Assembly: GCA_036023115.1 (NCBI GenBank)
Contig: JAYKKT010000061.1
Location: 16,060,501-16,124,500, forward strand
Reading direction: 5' to 3'
Origin: Brasenia schreberi
Lineage: Eukaryota > Streptophyta > Magnoliopsida > Nymphaeales > Cabombaceae
DNA length: 64,000 bases
The notes beneath the pieces were generated by a model that saw only the letters and a program-made list of their open reading frames with translations, had not been told where the DNA came from and did no database searches. The translations under genes and the position numbers were made by a program. This document shows positions 24,091-35,513 of the stretch, piece by piece (position 1 is the stretch's first letter; each line of letters opens with the position of its first letter).

Positions 24091-25750
24091 GCCTGTTAAT
24101 CAAACTTCTTATCTGCTTTTCGACAGCTGCTGCTCAACTGTTTTTTTTGTTTTGTTGTTGCACATAATATATGCAATCTTCTTCAGTAGACTTGGAATGA
24201 AGGCCTCTTTGACACTACCGGATGGTTAAAGAAAGCGTTGTAATAGGTAGATACATATATCCTCGCATTCCTCATCTTGTTGATTCTCTTAGTGCTTTAG
24301 TTTCATATGTACAGAAATTAGGTTTATGTTTAGAACTTTACCCTGCAAGCCGTTCATCAGGCTCCATCACATGGCCCTGATTTATCATTTCAAGGGCCGA
24401 CAAATGAAAAAGAAACTGAATTTTGTCTGTCTTTCCTCGTTTTTGTGTTCTCTCTCTTTCCTTTGGACTATCTTCGCCCGTCGCCTCTGGCATCCCTGAG
24501 CAACCTCCATCACCTCCTCCATTCGGTTTTGGGTTAGTCCTGTCCCCCCTCTCTCACACACTCACGCCACAGACACAAATGCCCTACCACCATTGTCTTC
24601 TTTTCAAGCATGAGCTTTGGAGAAGAGACTTTCAGTTTCTGTTATGCCATTTGAGGATGATGATTTGGATTTCACTGAAAGGCATGTGTTTCGTGTATAG
24701 ATAGGTATGCTGATGGTGGCCTTTCTGTGAAGCTCTAATCCGTGGCATGTGGTCTGCACTTCGCTAGGGTAAATGCTATCCCGTTGAACTTTACTTCATC
24801 TTGAAACTTTACGATTTTCAGCATATATATAATTGGTAAAAATGAGATTTGCATGTTGAGTGCATGGATTTAAGAATGAGATTTGAATGTTGGGTTGCTA
24901 TTATGATGTGAATGTTGGCACCTTTCATTTTCTGGCTGGTTCATCGTTTTCTGGTTTGGCATAGTGTGCTTTGGATCATGATTTGAAGTTCTATTTGTTT
25001 TTACTGTTTTTGTGCAAATCAACAGATAACAGTTATCTTTAACTCTGGGACTCTGCGTCTGCAGCAATGAATAAATCTGAATTACTTGATTATGAAAATG
25101 GAGCTCTCGCTATGGCTGTCAGGTCTTCACAATGGGAAATAGTGATTTTGACTCAGGAGCAGAAACTCTGACCAATTTAAGTAATTGAATACCTTGTATT
25201 TGGCTGTAATTATGATCACTTGAGTCAGGAGCAGAAATTGTGATTATATGAGAATGGGCGATTGAAATTTAGTGTGGATCGTAATACTTCTGTGATCCCA
25301 TGAACTTTGATTTGTGATCATGTACAAGTTCCTAATGCAACAGTTCTTTCCAATGGAAGAGATGTTTCGACGCTCAACTTTTCATAACTGACTGAAAGGC
25401 TTTGCATGAATCAAAAGTCTGTCTTTTAACTAAATAATGATTGCTCGGAAGGATGTTGCCATATTTCTTTGATTGTTTTATGTGATCATGGTGACTAATA
25501 TGCATTACAGTAGATATGAGAATTGAGCGATAGAATCAATAGCAGTTCATGTTTATTATGGATGAGCAGAATCAACCACCGGGGTGGGACTTTTGTATGA
25601 AATGTTGAAGAGGACGAATATTGTTCTGACAAAATGTTGATGGCTGACATAACGGAACACATACCTTTTGGTAAAATACAAATGGCACAATAAAAACTGA
25701 ACGACCTTCTCAAAAGTTCCTGCTTGAAAAGAAGACAATATATAATTAGC
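24091..25750. other. Unassigned region with a possible first exon and an inverted duplicate
   Basis: This stretch is less AT-rich than its surroundings. At 24640-24690 the plus strand reads MPFEDDDLDFTERHVFRV before a stop, with CT-rich sequence upstream (24420-24560) like a plant 5-prime leader. I do not recognise the protein. About 105 bp (24592-24700) recur in inverted orientation at 25640-25739 at roughly 80% identity; the second copy lacks 14 bp between two ATTTG repeats. It may be a captured or decayed 5-prime gene end. No downstream exons were recognised. Confidence 0.3.
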
Positions 25751-26239
25751 GTGACAACCTCATGCGGGGGGGTATCATTTGGTGCTCTCTCTTAATTCAT
25801 TTTTTTTTTCAGAAAATTTCCTGTTGGGTGCAGGAACGAGGGGCCTGGGGTGGAAGGGTGTACATGAGGTGGGTAATCAGGGCCAAGGCCGGGGCGGTTT
25901 GGAACTGCAAGCTCGTGACCTACAGTTCCAAATCGAATTGGTTCTGGTTTCACTTTAGAATCACTGGTTTTGAAAATGCCATCCATAAACTGAACCGGGT
26001 GGTCTTCAGTTATGGTTTCGGGCCAGTTTTAAGGTCATTCAGGTTATGGTTTGAACCGGCAGGTGGGTGCGTTTATGTATGTGTGTGTGAGAGAGAGGAC
26101 TTGGAGGAAGTGATGGAGGCTGCTTAAGGACGCTGGAGACGATAATTATGACTAGAGACGATAAGCCTGGTTCTGCGCTCGAAGAAAAGGGAGAGAAGAC
26201 AAAAAATCGAAGGAAACAAAATATCCAGTTTCTTTTTTA
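25751..26239. repeat. Possible non-autonomous DNA element with GAACCGG/GGTTT motifs
   Basis: The stretch 25880-26075 is dense in 'cagggccaaggccggggcgg', 'gaaccggg', 'ggttatggttt' and 'tttgaaccgg'. A similar composition recurs at 58200-58370 inside the alpha-dioxygenase pseudogene. This pattern is typical of short hAT-like elements in plants, but the termini are not resolved here. A short (TG)n/(GA)n run follows at 26078-26098. Confidence 0.3.
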
Positions 26240-26254
26240 TATGTGGCCCTTACA
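26240..26254. repeat. Target-site duplication, left, of LINE L2
   Basis: TATGTGGCCCTTACA, 15 bp, repeated exactly at 29486-29500 after the (TTG)n tail. Confidence 0.9.
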
Positions 26255-29200
26255 TTGCCGGTCCCAAGCTAGGATAAAGGAGGAGGGTTGTGTTAGGCTT
26301 CCGACAGCCAGCGTAAAACTTCGTCGGATTTTTACAACATGGATTACAAAAATTATAAGCATTGCTTTGGGGCATCCTCGCCTAGCGACATGCTGTAGAG
26401 CCCGAATGCAGTAAGAAGTAAGCAAGGGCCACTACATTTTCGCCCGAATGTAGTGAATCAATTGCAGAGAGGGTTCCCACATCATGGACGTGTGTCGGTA
26501 AAGAAGTTAGTCCCGCTACATTGCCGCCCGAATATAGTGAAAAATTTTCAGAGAGGGTCTCCGCATTTTGATTATGGACGGATGTGGGGGGTAAGGAAGC
26601 TAGTCCTAGATAATAAGATTCGTATTGGTTCTTGGAATATCGGAACATTATCGGGTAAGCTAATGGAGGTGGTAGATACTATGATTCAGAGAAAGATTCA
26701 TATTCTATGTTTACAAGAGACAAAATGGGTTGGAGAAAAAGCAAAGGAGATAGAGGATACAGGTTTTAAATTATGGTACTCAGGTAAAGAAAAGGCTCGA
26801 AACGGAGTTGGTATTATCATAAATAAAGATTTAAAGGAGAGTGTAGTAGACATACAAAATATGGTGACCGAATCATGACGTTGAAATTAGTGTTAGGAGC
26901 AGAGGTTTTGAATATAATTTATGCTTACGCACACTAGAAGATAGTATAAAGACAGTTTTTTGGGAAGAGTTAGATAAGGTGTTTCAAAAGATTCCACAAA
27001 GGGAGATGATTTGTTTAGAAGGAGATTTAAATGGACATGTCGGTAAAGAGGCATTAAGATATCAAGGGATTCATGGAAACTTTGGTTTTAGGGATATAAA
27101 TGAGGAAGGTAGGGAGATTTTAAATTTTGCTATGTCATTTGATCTCTTTATAGTCAATACAATCTTCAAAAAACGAGATGAACATTTAATTACTTATAAG
27201 AGTGGCTTATCACAAACACAAATTGATTACTTTATTTGTAGAAAAAAAGATAGAGCGTGTTGTAAAGATTGTAAGGTAATTACAGGAGAAAGCTTAACCA
27301 CCCAAGATCGACTTTTAGTTATAGATTTACAAATAAAAAAATGGACAAAGAAGAAAAGAGTGCATCGAGCTATTCGGAAATGGTGGAACCTCAAAAGCGA
27401 GAAAGAAGATATATTTAAACAAAAAGTCCTTCAAGGAGATGTTTGGAATTATGTTGACACACCCTGTAATATGTGGAACAATATGGCTATACATATTAGG
27501 AAAGTGGCAAAAGATGTGTTAGGGGTATCTAAGGGAGGTGTACCGGCACAAAAAGAAGCTTGGTGGTGGAGTGAAGTAGTACAAAATAAAATCAAGGCAA
27601 AGAGGGCATGTTACAAATTACATTATGCTAAGAAAACTAGTGAAACTTTAGAAGCTTATAAGAAAGCAAAGAAGGAAGCGAAAAAGGCCGTTAGTGAAGC
27701 AAAAGCTAAGATTTGGGATGACTCATATAAAAAACTCAACTCAAAAGAGGGCGAAAGAGATATTTTTAGGATAACTAGGGCTAGAGATAAGAAAACTAAA
27801 GATCTTAATTATGTTAGATGCATAAAAGACGAGGATGAAAAAATTCTAGTGGCAAATGATGATATAAGAAATAGATGGAGAAACTATTTTTATAATCTTT
27901 TTAATGAAAATAAAGATGTTAGTATTAGTTTAGGAGATTTAGACAAATCAGAAAAGTATATAAACCACAATTTCTACCGACGTATTCAAAAGAATGAAGT
28001 GAAAGAGGCTCTTAAATATATGAAGAGTGGTAAATCAGTAGGACCAGATAATATTCCTATAGAAGTTTGGAAAATACTAGGAGAAATAGGTATCACTTGG
28101 CTCACAAGACTATTTAATGAAATATGGAAAAACCAAAAGATGCCCGAGGAATGGAGAGCAAGTACACTTATACCCATATATAAGAACAAGGGAGACATTC
28201 AAAATTGTACGAATTATCGAGGTATCAAGTTAATGAGTCATACTGAGAAATTATGGGAAAGAATTATCGAACGTAGGTTAAGACAAGTATCAAGTACAAC
28301 AGAGAACCAATTTGGATTTATGTCAGATAGATCTACTATTGAAGCGATTCACCTTTTGAGACGTCTGATGAAACATTTTAGAGCAAAAAAGAAAGACCTT
28401 CACATGATATTTATTGATCTAGAAAAAGCTTATGATAGGGTACCGAGGGAGGTTCTTTGGAGAACTTTGGAAAAAAGAGGTATCCCATTGACATATATTA
28501 ACCTTATAAGAGACATGTATGATGGTGCAAAAACATGTGTGAGGACTCATAAAGGAATGACAGACTTCTTTGAAGTTAATATTGGGTTACATTAAGGATT
28601 AACTTTAAATCCATACTTGTTTATAATGGTGATGGATGAGTTAACAAAAAATATTCAAGATGAAGTACCTTGGTGTATGTTATTTGCAGATGACATTGTA
28701 TTAGTGGAAGAGTCTGAGGAAAAAGTTAATAGAAAATTAAAACTATAGAGAGAAACATTAGAAAGCAATGGCCTCCGACTTAGTAGAATAAAGACAAAAT
28801 ATATGAAATGTAAGTTTGATCATTTGGCTACTTCAGAGGACATAGAAATTAAAATTGGTATACATTTCATTCCCCAAAAGGAAAGTTTTAAATACGTAGG
28901 GTCAATTTTTCAAAGTGATGGAAGAATCGAGGGAGGTGTTACACATAGAATTAATACTGGTTGGTTAAAATGGAGAGGAGCATCAGGTATTCTTTGTGAT
29001 AAGAAGATACCATTAAAATTAAAAGGTAAATATTATAGAGCAACAGTTAGGCCTGCCATGTTTTATGGTTTTGAGTGTTGGGCAGTTAATCATCAACATG
29101 TACAAAAGATGTCTGTGACATAAATGAAGATGTTGAGATGGATGAGTGGTCATACAAGAAAAGACCATATACATAATGAGGTTAGTAGAAACAAATTAGG

Positions 29201-29485
29201 AGTGGCACCAATAGAGGATAAAATGAGAGAACATCGTTTAAGATGGTTTGGACATATAGAAAGAAGATCAAAAGAAGAACCTGTAAGAATGTTAGAAAAA
29301 CTAAATTTGGAAAGTATTAAAAGAGGTAGAGGATGACCACAAAAGTGTTGGAAAGAAACAATAAAGAATGATCTAGCTTATTGGGAGTTAACTGCTAACA
29401 TGGCACACGATAGGGATCTGTGGAAACAAAGAATCCATGTAACCGACCCTGTCTAGTATGGGAAAAGGCTTAGTTGTTGTTGTTG
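26255..29485 (+). mobile_element. RTE-clade LINE L2, full length (3.2 kb)
   Basis: The longest LINE copy here, with a perfect 15-bp target duplication. It starts 'ttgccggtcccaagctagg' and has a 5-prime leader of about 200-350 bp absent from all other copies in the window. One endonuclease-RT frame follows, and it ends 'gggaaaaggcttag' plus (TTG)n. About 3.2 kb with a single ORF, a negligible 3-prime UTR and a simple-repeat tail fits the RTE clade. It is the reference against which truncation of the other six can be judged. Confidence 0.95.
26453..29456 (+). pseudogene. LINE L2 endonuclease-reverse transcriptase ORF, broken
   Basis: The N-terminal part begins near 26453 and includes the endonuclease motifs GSWNIGTLSGK (near 26625) and LCLQETKW (near 26710). 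A frameshift and small deletion lie at about 26860-26935, in the region coding for GDRIMTLKL and YAPQ in copy L1. The frame is then open from 26979 to 28595 through DLNGHVGKE, the linker and RT motif [17 protein letters not shown]. Stops interrupt it at 28593 (TAA in the HQG motif), 28746 (TAG), 29121 (TAA) and 29334 (TGA). After the first stop the frame still reads [12 protein letters not shown]. The natural stop is TAG at 29454-29456 after DPV. At least five lesions make it inactive. Confidence 0.92.
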
Positions 29486-29694
29486 TATGTGGCCCTTACA
29501 ACGATAAATCAATGACATTCAATAGACTGATTAATGGTTTAGCATCAAATACATTTGCTCTCTTTCTCTAAAAGAGATAGAGGAAAGTGGGAGGATGCAG
29601 ACCACTCTAAACTCAATTTCAATAATACAGTTTTCAATCAAATGATTAAGATTGGTTTTGATAGAATTTATACATCAATTGCTTGCATTCTTCA

Positions 29695-29697
<3 letters not shown>

Positions 29698-29787
<90 letters not shown>
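29698..29787. repeat. (AT)n microsatellite, about 44 repeats
   Basis: Uninterrupted AT dinucleotides followed by a short (AG)n run at 29793-29804. Confidence 0.98.
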
Positions 29788-29791
<4 letters not shown>

Positions 29792-30006
29792 GAGAGAGAG
29801 AGAGTAGTATATGTTAGCACATCCAAACAAATCTAAGATTTGAAATCTTTGGTGACAAATAGTTAAGATTTAAAATTTTAAAAACAAAAGTACCTATGTG
29901 AATAGTGTGCCTTCCAAAAGTACACATGTATTTTTTATTTTATAAATTCAAATCTCAAATATCTATCATTACATATTTTGGTATATATATAATATGTGTG
30001 TGTGTG

Positions 30007-30008
<2 letters not shown>

Positions 30009-30102
<94 letters not shown>
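30009..30102. repeat. (AT)n microsatellite, about 46 repeats
   Basis: Second long AT array, preceded by (TG)n at 29995-30006. It lies only 221 bp from the first. Confidence 0.98.
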
Positions 30103-30104
<2 letters not shown>

Positions 30105-30723
30105 CATAGATACACACATATATACACACATGTATACCATCCTATACTAGACTCTACTAGACAAAGTATACCGTTTGTGTGATTGCACACATGAGTGCTT
30201 TAAATACGATATATGATGAGAGGTTGTCTAGGAGCGCCCACTCTCTATCTCTCTCTAGGCAAATATGCATGTATATCTTATATATATATATATATATATA
30301 TATATGATTATAATGATTTAAGAGTTGACTTCATGTCACTGTAACATCTCAAACATTTATGAGGATTTGAAATAGCAAATCAGTGTGCTCATCTAGGAAC
30401 CATCGAAGAAGGTTCGGATAGCGCTAAAGAAGATCCCAAGCATAGAATCTATTTGAGTAGCAAAGAAACTGAATTTTTCTATGAATAAGGACAAGAGATC
30501 AATCAAATGAAAGAAAATTTTCTTAATTAACATATTGAAATGAAAGTTCTTAGAACCATGTAATAGAGGAGAAAGAAGAGGAAGAAATAATGACTCTTTA
30601 ATAAGGAAGATATTGAGAAAGAATTAGATCATTGGAGACTTCTATTTGATCAGGTATTTGTTAGAGTCGGTTCCATGAGAAAGAGATTGTCAATGCCTTT
30701 GGAGCCAAATCATTTTATCATTG

Positions 30724-30963
30724 TTAATTTAATAAAATATGCACATACATAACAAACAACAAACAAGTAATCCTAACAAGGTCAACATATGAGTATCCAA
30801 CTACTTTTATTTTGTTTGCCTCATAATATAATTTTAAGCCCATAGTTTCTTTTAGATACATCAAAATCCTCTTTACACTAACCCAATGTTGTAAGCTGGA
30901 ATTGCTTTGGTATTTGTTCATAAGCCCAACAACAAAACTAATATTTGGTCTTGTACATAACAT
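30724..30963 (-). pseudogene. Copia reverse transcriptase C-terminal fragment
   Basis: About 79 codons. MLCTRPNISFVVGLMNKYQS followed by HWVSVKRILMYLKE matches the end of the copia RT domain just before RNase H (family pattern TRPDI..AVG..SRY...P...HW.AVKRILRYLKGT). Upstream RT, with its YVDD catalytic motif, is absent. Confidence 0.8.
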
Positions 30964-31467
30964 AACATATATGAAAATATCAACAACTTAAGCATAAGGG
31001 ATATATGGTTTTTCTTATCATCAACTTTACTTAGTTAGACTACTTTTACAATGGGTGTACTTCCATGCTTGAAATCAACCATTCTAAACTTTTTGAAGAT
31101 GTAGTTAATATCTCTTTCTTGACTCAAGTAAAATAATATATATAATCTATCACAAGTAATTTTTATACCCAGTATATACATCCATTCTTTTATTATTTAA
31201 AACATTTAGTTCAAACATACTATGCTCAAAATCATAAATAGAAAAAAAGTAAATATATCCATGCTTCAATATGATCATTTTTCTTGGTGTGAACCTAACT
31301 TCAAAGCTCCTTTTGATTAATATAATACAAATACTAAGTTTTGACTTATAAAAGGCACACTCAAAGCATCAATGAGCAAGATAGAAGTGCTTGACATATC
31401 AATCCTAAAGGGCTCAACTCCCAAAATATGTGTTACATCTCATGTAGAAAAAGAATTCTCTAGGTCA

Positions 31468-31698
31468 CTATTCTTTAAGGTTAATTGCTCCATTTTTGCA
31501 TTTTATAGTGTGTTGTGTCACTATAGAATCTATCCGGCAAAAGGAAACATCATGATCTAGATAAAGACTTTCAAAAAGAACACAAATTGCTTCTTGTTTC
31601 TCTTTCTGCCTACCTTGTTGAGTGTTGTCATCACTCTTTTTGTGATTGTGGCAATCTTTCATGTAATGTCCAATCTTTTCACAGTTGAAACACTTCAC
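31468..31698 (-). pseudogene. Copia Gag zinc-knuckle fragment
   Basis: About 76 codons starting MKCFNCEKIGHYMKDC, a CCHC knuckle that binds retrotransposon RNA in the virus-like particle. Downstream residues are Lys/Gln-rich, as after the knuckle in copia Gag. The frame ends within the decayed protease region. No complete protein is possible. Confidence 0.75.
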
Positions 31699-32400
31699 TT
31701 AAAAAGTAAATACCCATGACTTTTTAAATGTTTAACCCTCACTTTTACCAATCTTTTCAAATTTCTTATTTTGTTTTCTTTTATTTTAATGGTTTTGGGA
31801 GTTAGAGCATATGTCATCTTAGCAAGATGAAATTTTTTCTTTTTGTCCTTTTAAGATGCTCCTATTTAATTGTCAATTTTAGAGAGAGCTCAGCTAAGGT
31901 AATATTAGAATTGACCCTAAGAGCATTAGTGATCATGTCTCAAGGAGGAAGATTGTTCAATATAGTTGAGATGCATAGGGTTTGAAATGACTGTCTTAGC
32001 TACAATTAAATCTCTAGCCATAACAAGCATTTCATTTATATTCTCAATTACATTATCAATCTCTTTCATCTTATAGGAGTTATATTCTTGTAGGTGCTGT
32101 TGGACATGAAGTTCAGTTGTGGTGTCATATTTAGCAGAGACTGCATCATATATTTCTTTAGCAATCTTGCAATCCTCAAAGACTCTAATTAAATTATTAT
32201 TTATATAATAGGATTTTATATATCATTTGTTAGTTATGTTCTAATTTTTCTTTGGATATAGTCAATGCCCTCTAAAGTCAAAACCAAATAAATTCTTTTT
32301 TCACGTTACAAAGTTTAAGCCATTAAGCATTTGGGTTTTGGCCATCTCAGATATACACACCATAGAAGTCATTTTAATTTAGCAAATTTTTCAAAAGAAG

Positions 32401-33836
32401 TTTGAGAGTCTATAAATAAATAATAAACAAGAACAAAAGAACATTAATAATACAACAAGATTACAAGCCAATACAAGCAACAATTTTAGTAAAGTAACCG
32501 ATTTGCAATAATTAATTTATATGCAGTAGTAATTCAACAAATCACAAGTACTTTCTATAACTTATAACAAATGAGGACTATATAATTTTCGAAAGAATAA
32601 AATAGGAAGCTTGTAAATAGTAGTATGATGTACTTCTCTTTAAATGTGTTCAATATTAAAATAGAATAACTTTGAGATTTTTAACTTAAATATAAATTTC
32701 AAAAAATTGTATTGGCATTTTCAATAAAGCATCTAGGCTAAATTATAATTTCATTGTCCAAATGTATTTATATAAATTATTTAGTTTTTCTTGTATATTA
32801 TATTTAATAATAAAGCAAGAAAACTAGTGCGGCCACGGTTTCCTATAAATGAGGTGGTTTATAGTATTCAAATACCATGTGTGTCATAGTTTTCTAAAAC
32901 AAGATGGTTCCTTGTTTTACAAAACCATACACTATCTGGGTTTTCATAGAAAAATCAAGGAGAAGCTTCCAGAGAGAGAAATGGACAGTGAGAGAGAAAC
33001 ATAGTGCATGTTGTCTTGTTCGGGTGATCCTCAAAAGTTAAAGGGAAGTTGACGTTGATGCTAGTAGGTAAACAAAGGTCAACCTTATGCTGCCTTCTTT
33101 TGGTATTGTCTTATAATATTCTTTCTTATCTCATGGTAGGCCAATGATTAAAAGAGGGTTTTCACATATTCATGATTGGCAGGTAAGGAGAATCAACTTG
33201 TTTCGTATGAATGAATATCGATACAAATAAAAATTCATTAAGTAAATCTTCTTTCGTTCTTTTGTTTTCTTTGTTGAGATTTAATGGTTCTAAAAAACTA
33301 AGAAATTTTATCAGGAAGGATGACAATAGGAGTGAGATGTTTTATGACTCTTTCCTTTTTCTTTCTAAAAGCTAATAAAGCCAATAGGAAACAACATGAG
33401 ATTCGACCAATAAAGCAACAGAAGAAAATGACTCCGATGAGTTATGAATGTCCCTTAGATCTGTTTTCATTTTTTTCTTTATGTATTAATGTTGCAACTA
33501 CTTTAAAAGAAAAGCTTATAATTCAAATCATCGAATATGATAGTGAGTCTTGCATTCAAGGTTCAAACCCTATTACGAGCTCTTATACACTTACTCCCAC
33601 TACACCTTTTCAGTTTTTTTATTTTCATATTATTTATTGAAAAGAAAAACAATACTGATGTTTGTATAAGAGAGAAAAATATAAGGAAACAGATGAGGGT
33701 TGACTAAACTGTTTCAAGTTCAGAAAGAAACTTGACCTTGTTAAAATTCTTTTGTTTTATGTTTCTTAAAAAAATTATTTAATTTATAATAAAAAGTGAA
33801 GAGGGCTAATCATTAGTAATGGCTAAGTTTGCTCTA
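32401..33836. other. Intergenic, no gene supported
   Basis: AT-rich. Plus-strand CTATAAATGAGG at 32843-32854 resembles a TATA box and is followed by a purine-rich leader-like stretch (32950-33010), but no exon follows. An open frame at 33320-33640 (106 codons) has no recognised domain or coding character. It may be LTR-derived debris of the neighbouring copia remnant. Confidence 0.4.
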
Positions 33837-33847
33837 ATCTCCCTTTA
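33837..33847. repeat. Target-site duplication, left, of LINE L3
   Basis: ATCTCCCTTTA, matched at 39168-39178. The right copy overlaps LINE-encoded sequence ('atctccctttg' in intact copies), so the 5-prime end was joined by microhomology. Confidence 0.65.
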
Positions 33848-33978
33848 CAACAACAACTAAGCCTTTTCCCATACTAGACGGGGTCAGCTACATGGATTCT
33901 TTGTTTCCACATATCTCTATCGTATGTCATGTTAGCAGTTAACTCCCAATAAACTAGATCATTCTTTATTGTTTCTTT

Positions 33979-35479
33979 CTAACACTTTTGTGGTCGTCCT
34001 CTACCTCTTTTAATACTTTCCAAATTTAGTTTTTCTAACCTTCTTATAGGTTCTTCTTTTGATCTTCTTTCTATATGTCCAAACCATCTTAAACGATGTT
34101 CTCTCATTTTTTCCTCTATTGGTGCCACTCCTAATTTGTTTCTAATAACCTCATTATGTATATGGTCTTTTCTTATATAACCACTCATCCATCTCAACAT
34201 CTGCATTTCTGTCACAGACATCTTTTGTACAAGTTGATGATTAACTGCCCAACACTTAGAACCATAAAACATGGCAGACCTAATTGCTAATCTATAATAT
34301 TTACCTTTTAATTTTAATGGTATCTTCTTATCACAAAGAATACCTGATGCTCCTCTCAATTTTAACCAACCAGCATTAATTCTATGTGTAACATCTCCAT
34401 CAATTCTTCCATCACTTTGAAAAATTGACCCTAGGTATTTAAAACTTTTCTTTTGGGGAATGCAATGTGTACCAATTTTAATTTCTGTCTTCTGAAGTAG
34501 CCAAATGATCAAACTTACATTCCATATATTTTATCTTTGTTCTACTAAGTCAGAGGGCTTTGCTTTCTAATGTTTCTCTCCATAGTTCCAATTTTCTATT
34601 AACTTTTTCTTTAGACTCCTCTACTAATACAATGTCATCTGCAAATAACATACACCAAGGTACTTCATCTTGAATATGTTTTGTTAACTCATCCATCACC
34701 ATTATAAATAAGTTTGGACTTAAAGTTGATCCTTGATGTAACCCAATATTAACTTCAAAGAAGGCTGTCATTCCTTCAAGAGTTCTCACACATGTTTTTG
34801 CACCATCATACATATCTCTTATAAGGTTAATATATGTCAATGGGATACCTCTTTTTTCTAAAGTTCTCCAAAGAACCTCCCTCGGTACCCTATCATAAGC
34901 TTTTTCTAGATCAATAAATATCATGTGAAGGTCTTTCTTTTTTGCTCTAAAATGTTTCATAAGACATCTCAAAAGGTGAATCGCTTCAATAGTAGATCTG
35001 CCTGACATAAATCTAAATTGGTTCTCTGTTGTACTTGATACTTGTCTTAACCTATGTTTGATAATTCTTTCCCATAATTTCATAGTATGACTCATTAACT
35101 TGATACCTCGATAATTCGCACAATTTTGAATGTCTCTCTTATTCTTATATATGGATATAAGTGTACTTTCTCTCCATTCCTCGAGAATCTTTTGGTTTTT
35201 CCATATTTCATTAAATAGTCTTGTGAGCCAAGTGATTCCTATTTTTCCTAGTATTTTCCAAACTTCTATAGGAATATTATCTAGTCCTACCGATTTACCA
35301 CTCTTCATATGTTTAAGAGCCTCTTTGACTTCATTCTTTTGAATACGTTGGTAGAAATTGTGATTTATATACTTTTCTGACTTGGCTAAATCTCCTAAAC
35401 TAATACTAACATCTTTATTTTCATTAAAAAGATTATAAAAATAGTTTTTCCATCTATTTCTTATATCATCATTTGCCAC
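33979..35479 (-). pseudogene. LINE L3 reverse transcriptase region
   Basis: From 35479 the frame is open for 309 codons with [47 protein letters not shown] and [13 protein letters not shown] frameshift falls near 34490-34550, and a second open piece (34512-33979) reads [17 protein letters not shown] and MLRWMSGYIRKD to a premature TAG at 33979 that replaces a Trp codon in the QKCW motif. Confidence 0.88.
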
Positions 35480-35495
35480 TAGAATTTTTTCATCC

Positions 35496-35513
35496 TTGTC
35501 TTTTATGCATCTA
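35496..35513. repeat. Target-site duplication, left, of nested LINE L4
   Basis: TTGTCTTTTATGCATCTA, matched exactly at 37183-37200. The first two bases may belong to the (TTG)n tail, leaving at least 16 bp of clear duplication. Confidence 0.92.

Larger units (their letters stand above)
29501..30700. other. Intergenic, microsatellite-rich
   Basis: Begins after the L2 target duplication. It holds three AT dinucleotide arrays, listed separately for the two long ones; the third is at 30271-30304. Between 30380 and 30480 the plus strand is open for about 35 codons (GTIEEGSDSAKEDPKH), which I cannot assign. Open frames across the AT arrays are meaningless Ile-Tyr repeats. Confidence 0.6.
30701..32400 (-). 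mobile_element. Ty1/copia retrotransposon remnant, internally deleted
   Basis: On the minus strand a Gag-like start (MTSMVCISEM, near 32376) and a Gag middle part with many stops (32200-31900) are followed by a zinc knuckle at 31698-31650 reading CFNCEKIGHYMKDC (C-x2-C-x4-H-x4-C). At 30963-30780 the C-terminal end of a copia RT appears (CTRPNISFVVGLMNKY, then VKRILMYLKETMG). Integrase and most of RT are missing between them. No LTR pair found. Confidence 0.75.
33848..35513 (-). mobile_element. RTE-clade LINE L3, 3-prime segment
   Basis: RT half and (TTG)n tail of a minus-strand LINE. It is interrupted at 35513 by LINE L4 and continues at 37201. L3 as a whole spans 33848-39167 and is unusual in carrying an internal tandem duplication. 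Confidence 0.93.

Noticed and set aside
29555..30190. Open frames on both strands with long Ile-Tyr runs
   Set aside because: They are translations of the AT dinucleotide arrays and carry no coding information.
32843..33010. Host gene promoter with TATA box and leader
   Set aside because: No open reading frame with recognisable protein or splice structure follows; the sequence adjoins a copia remnant.
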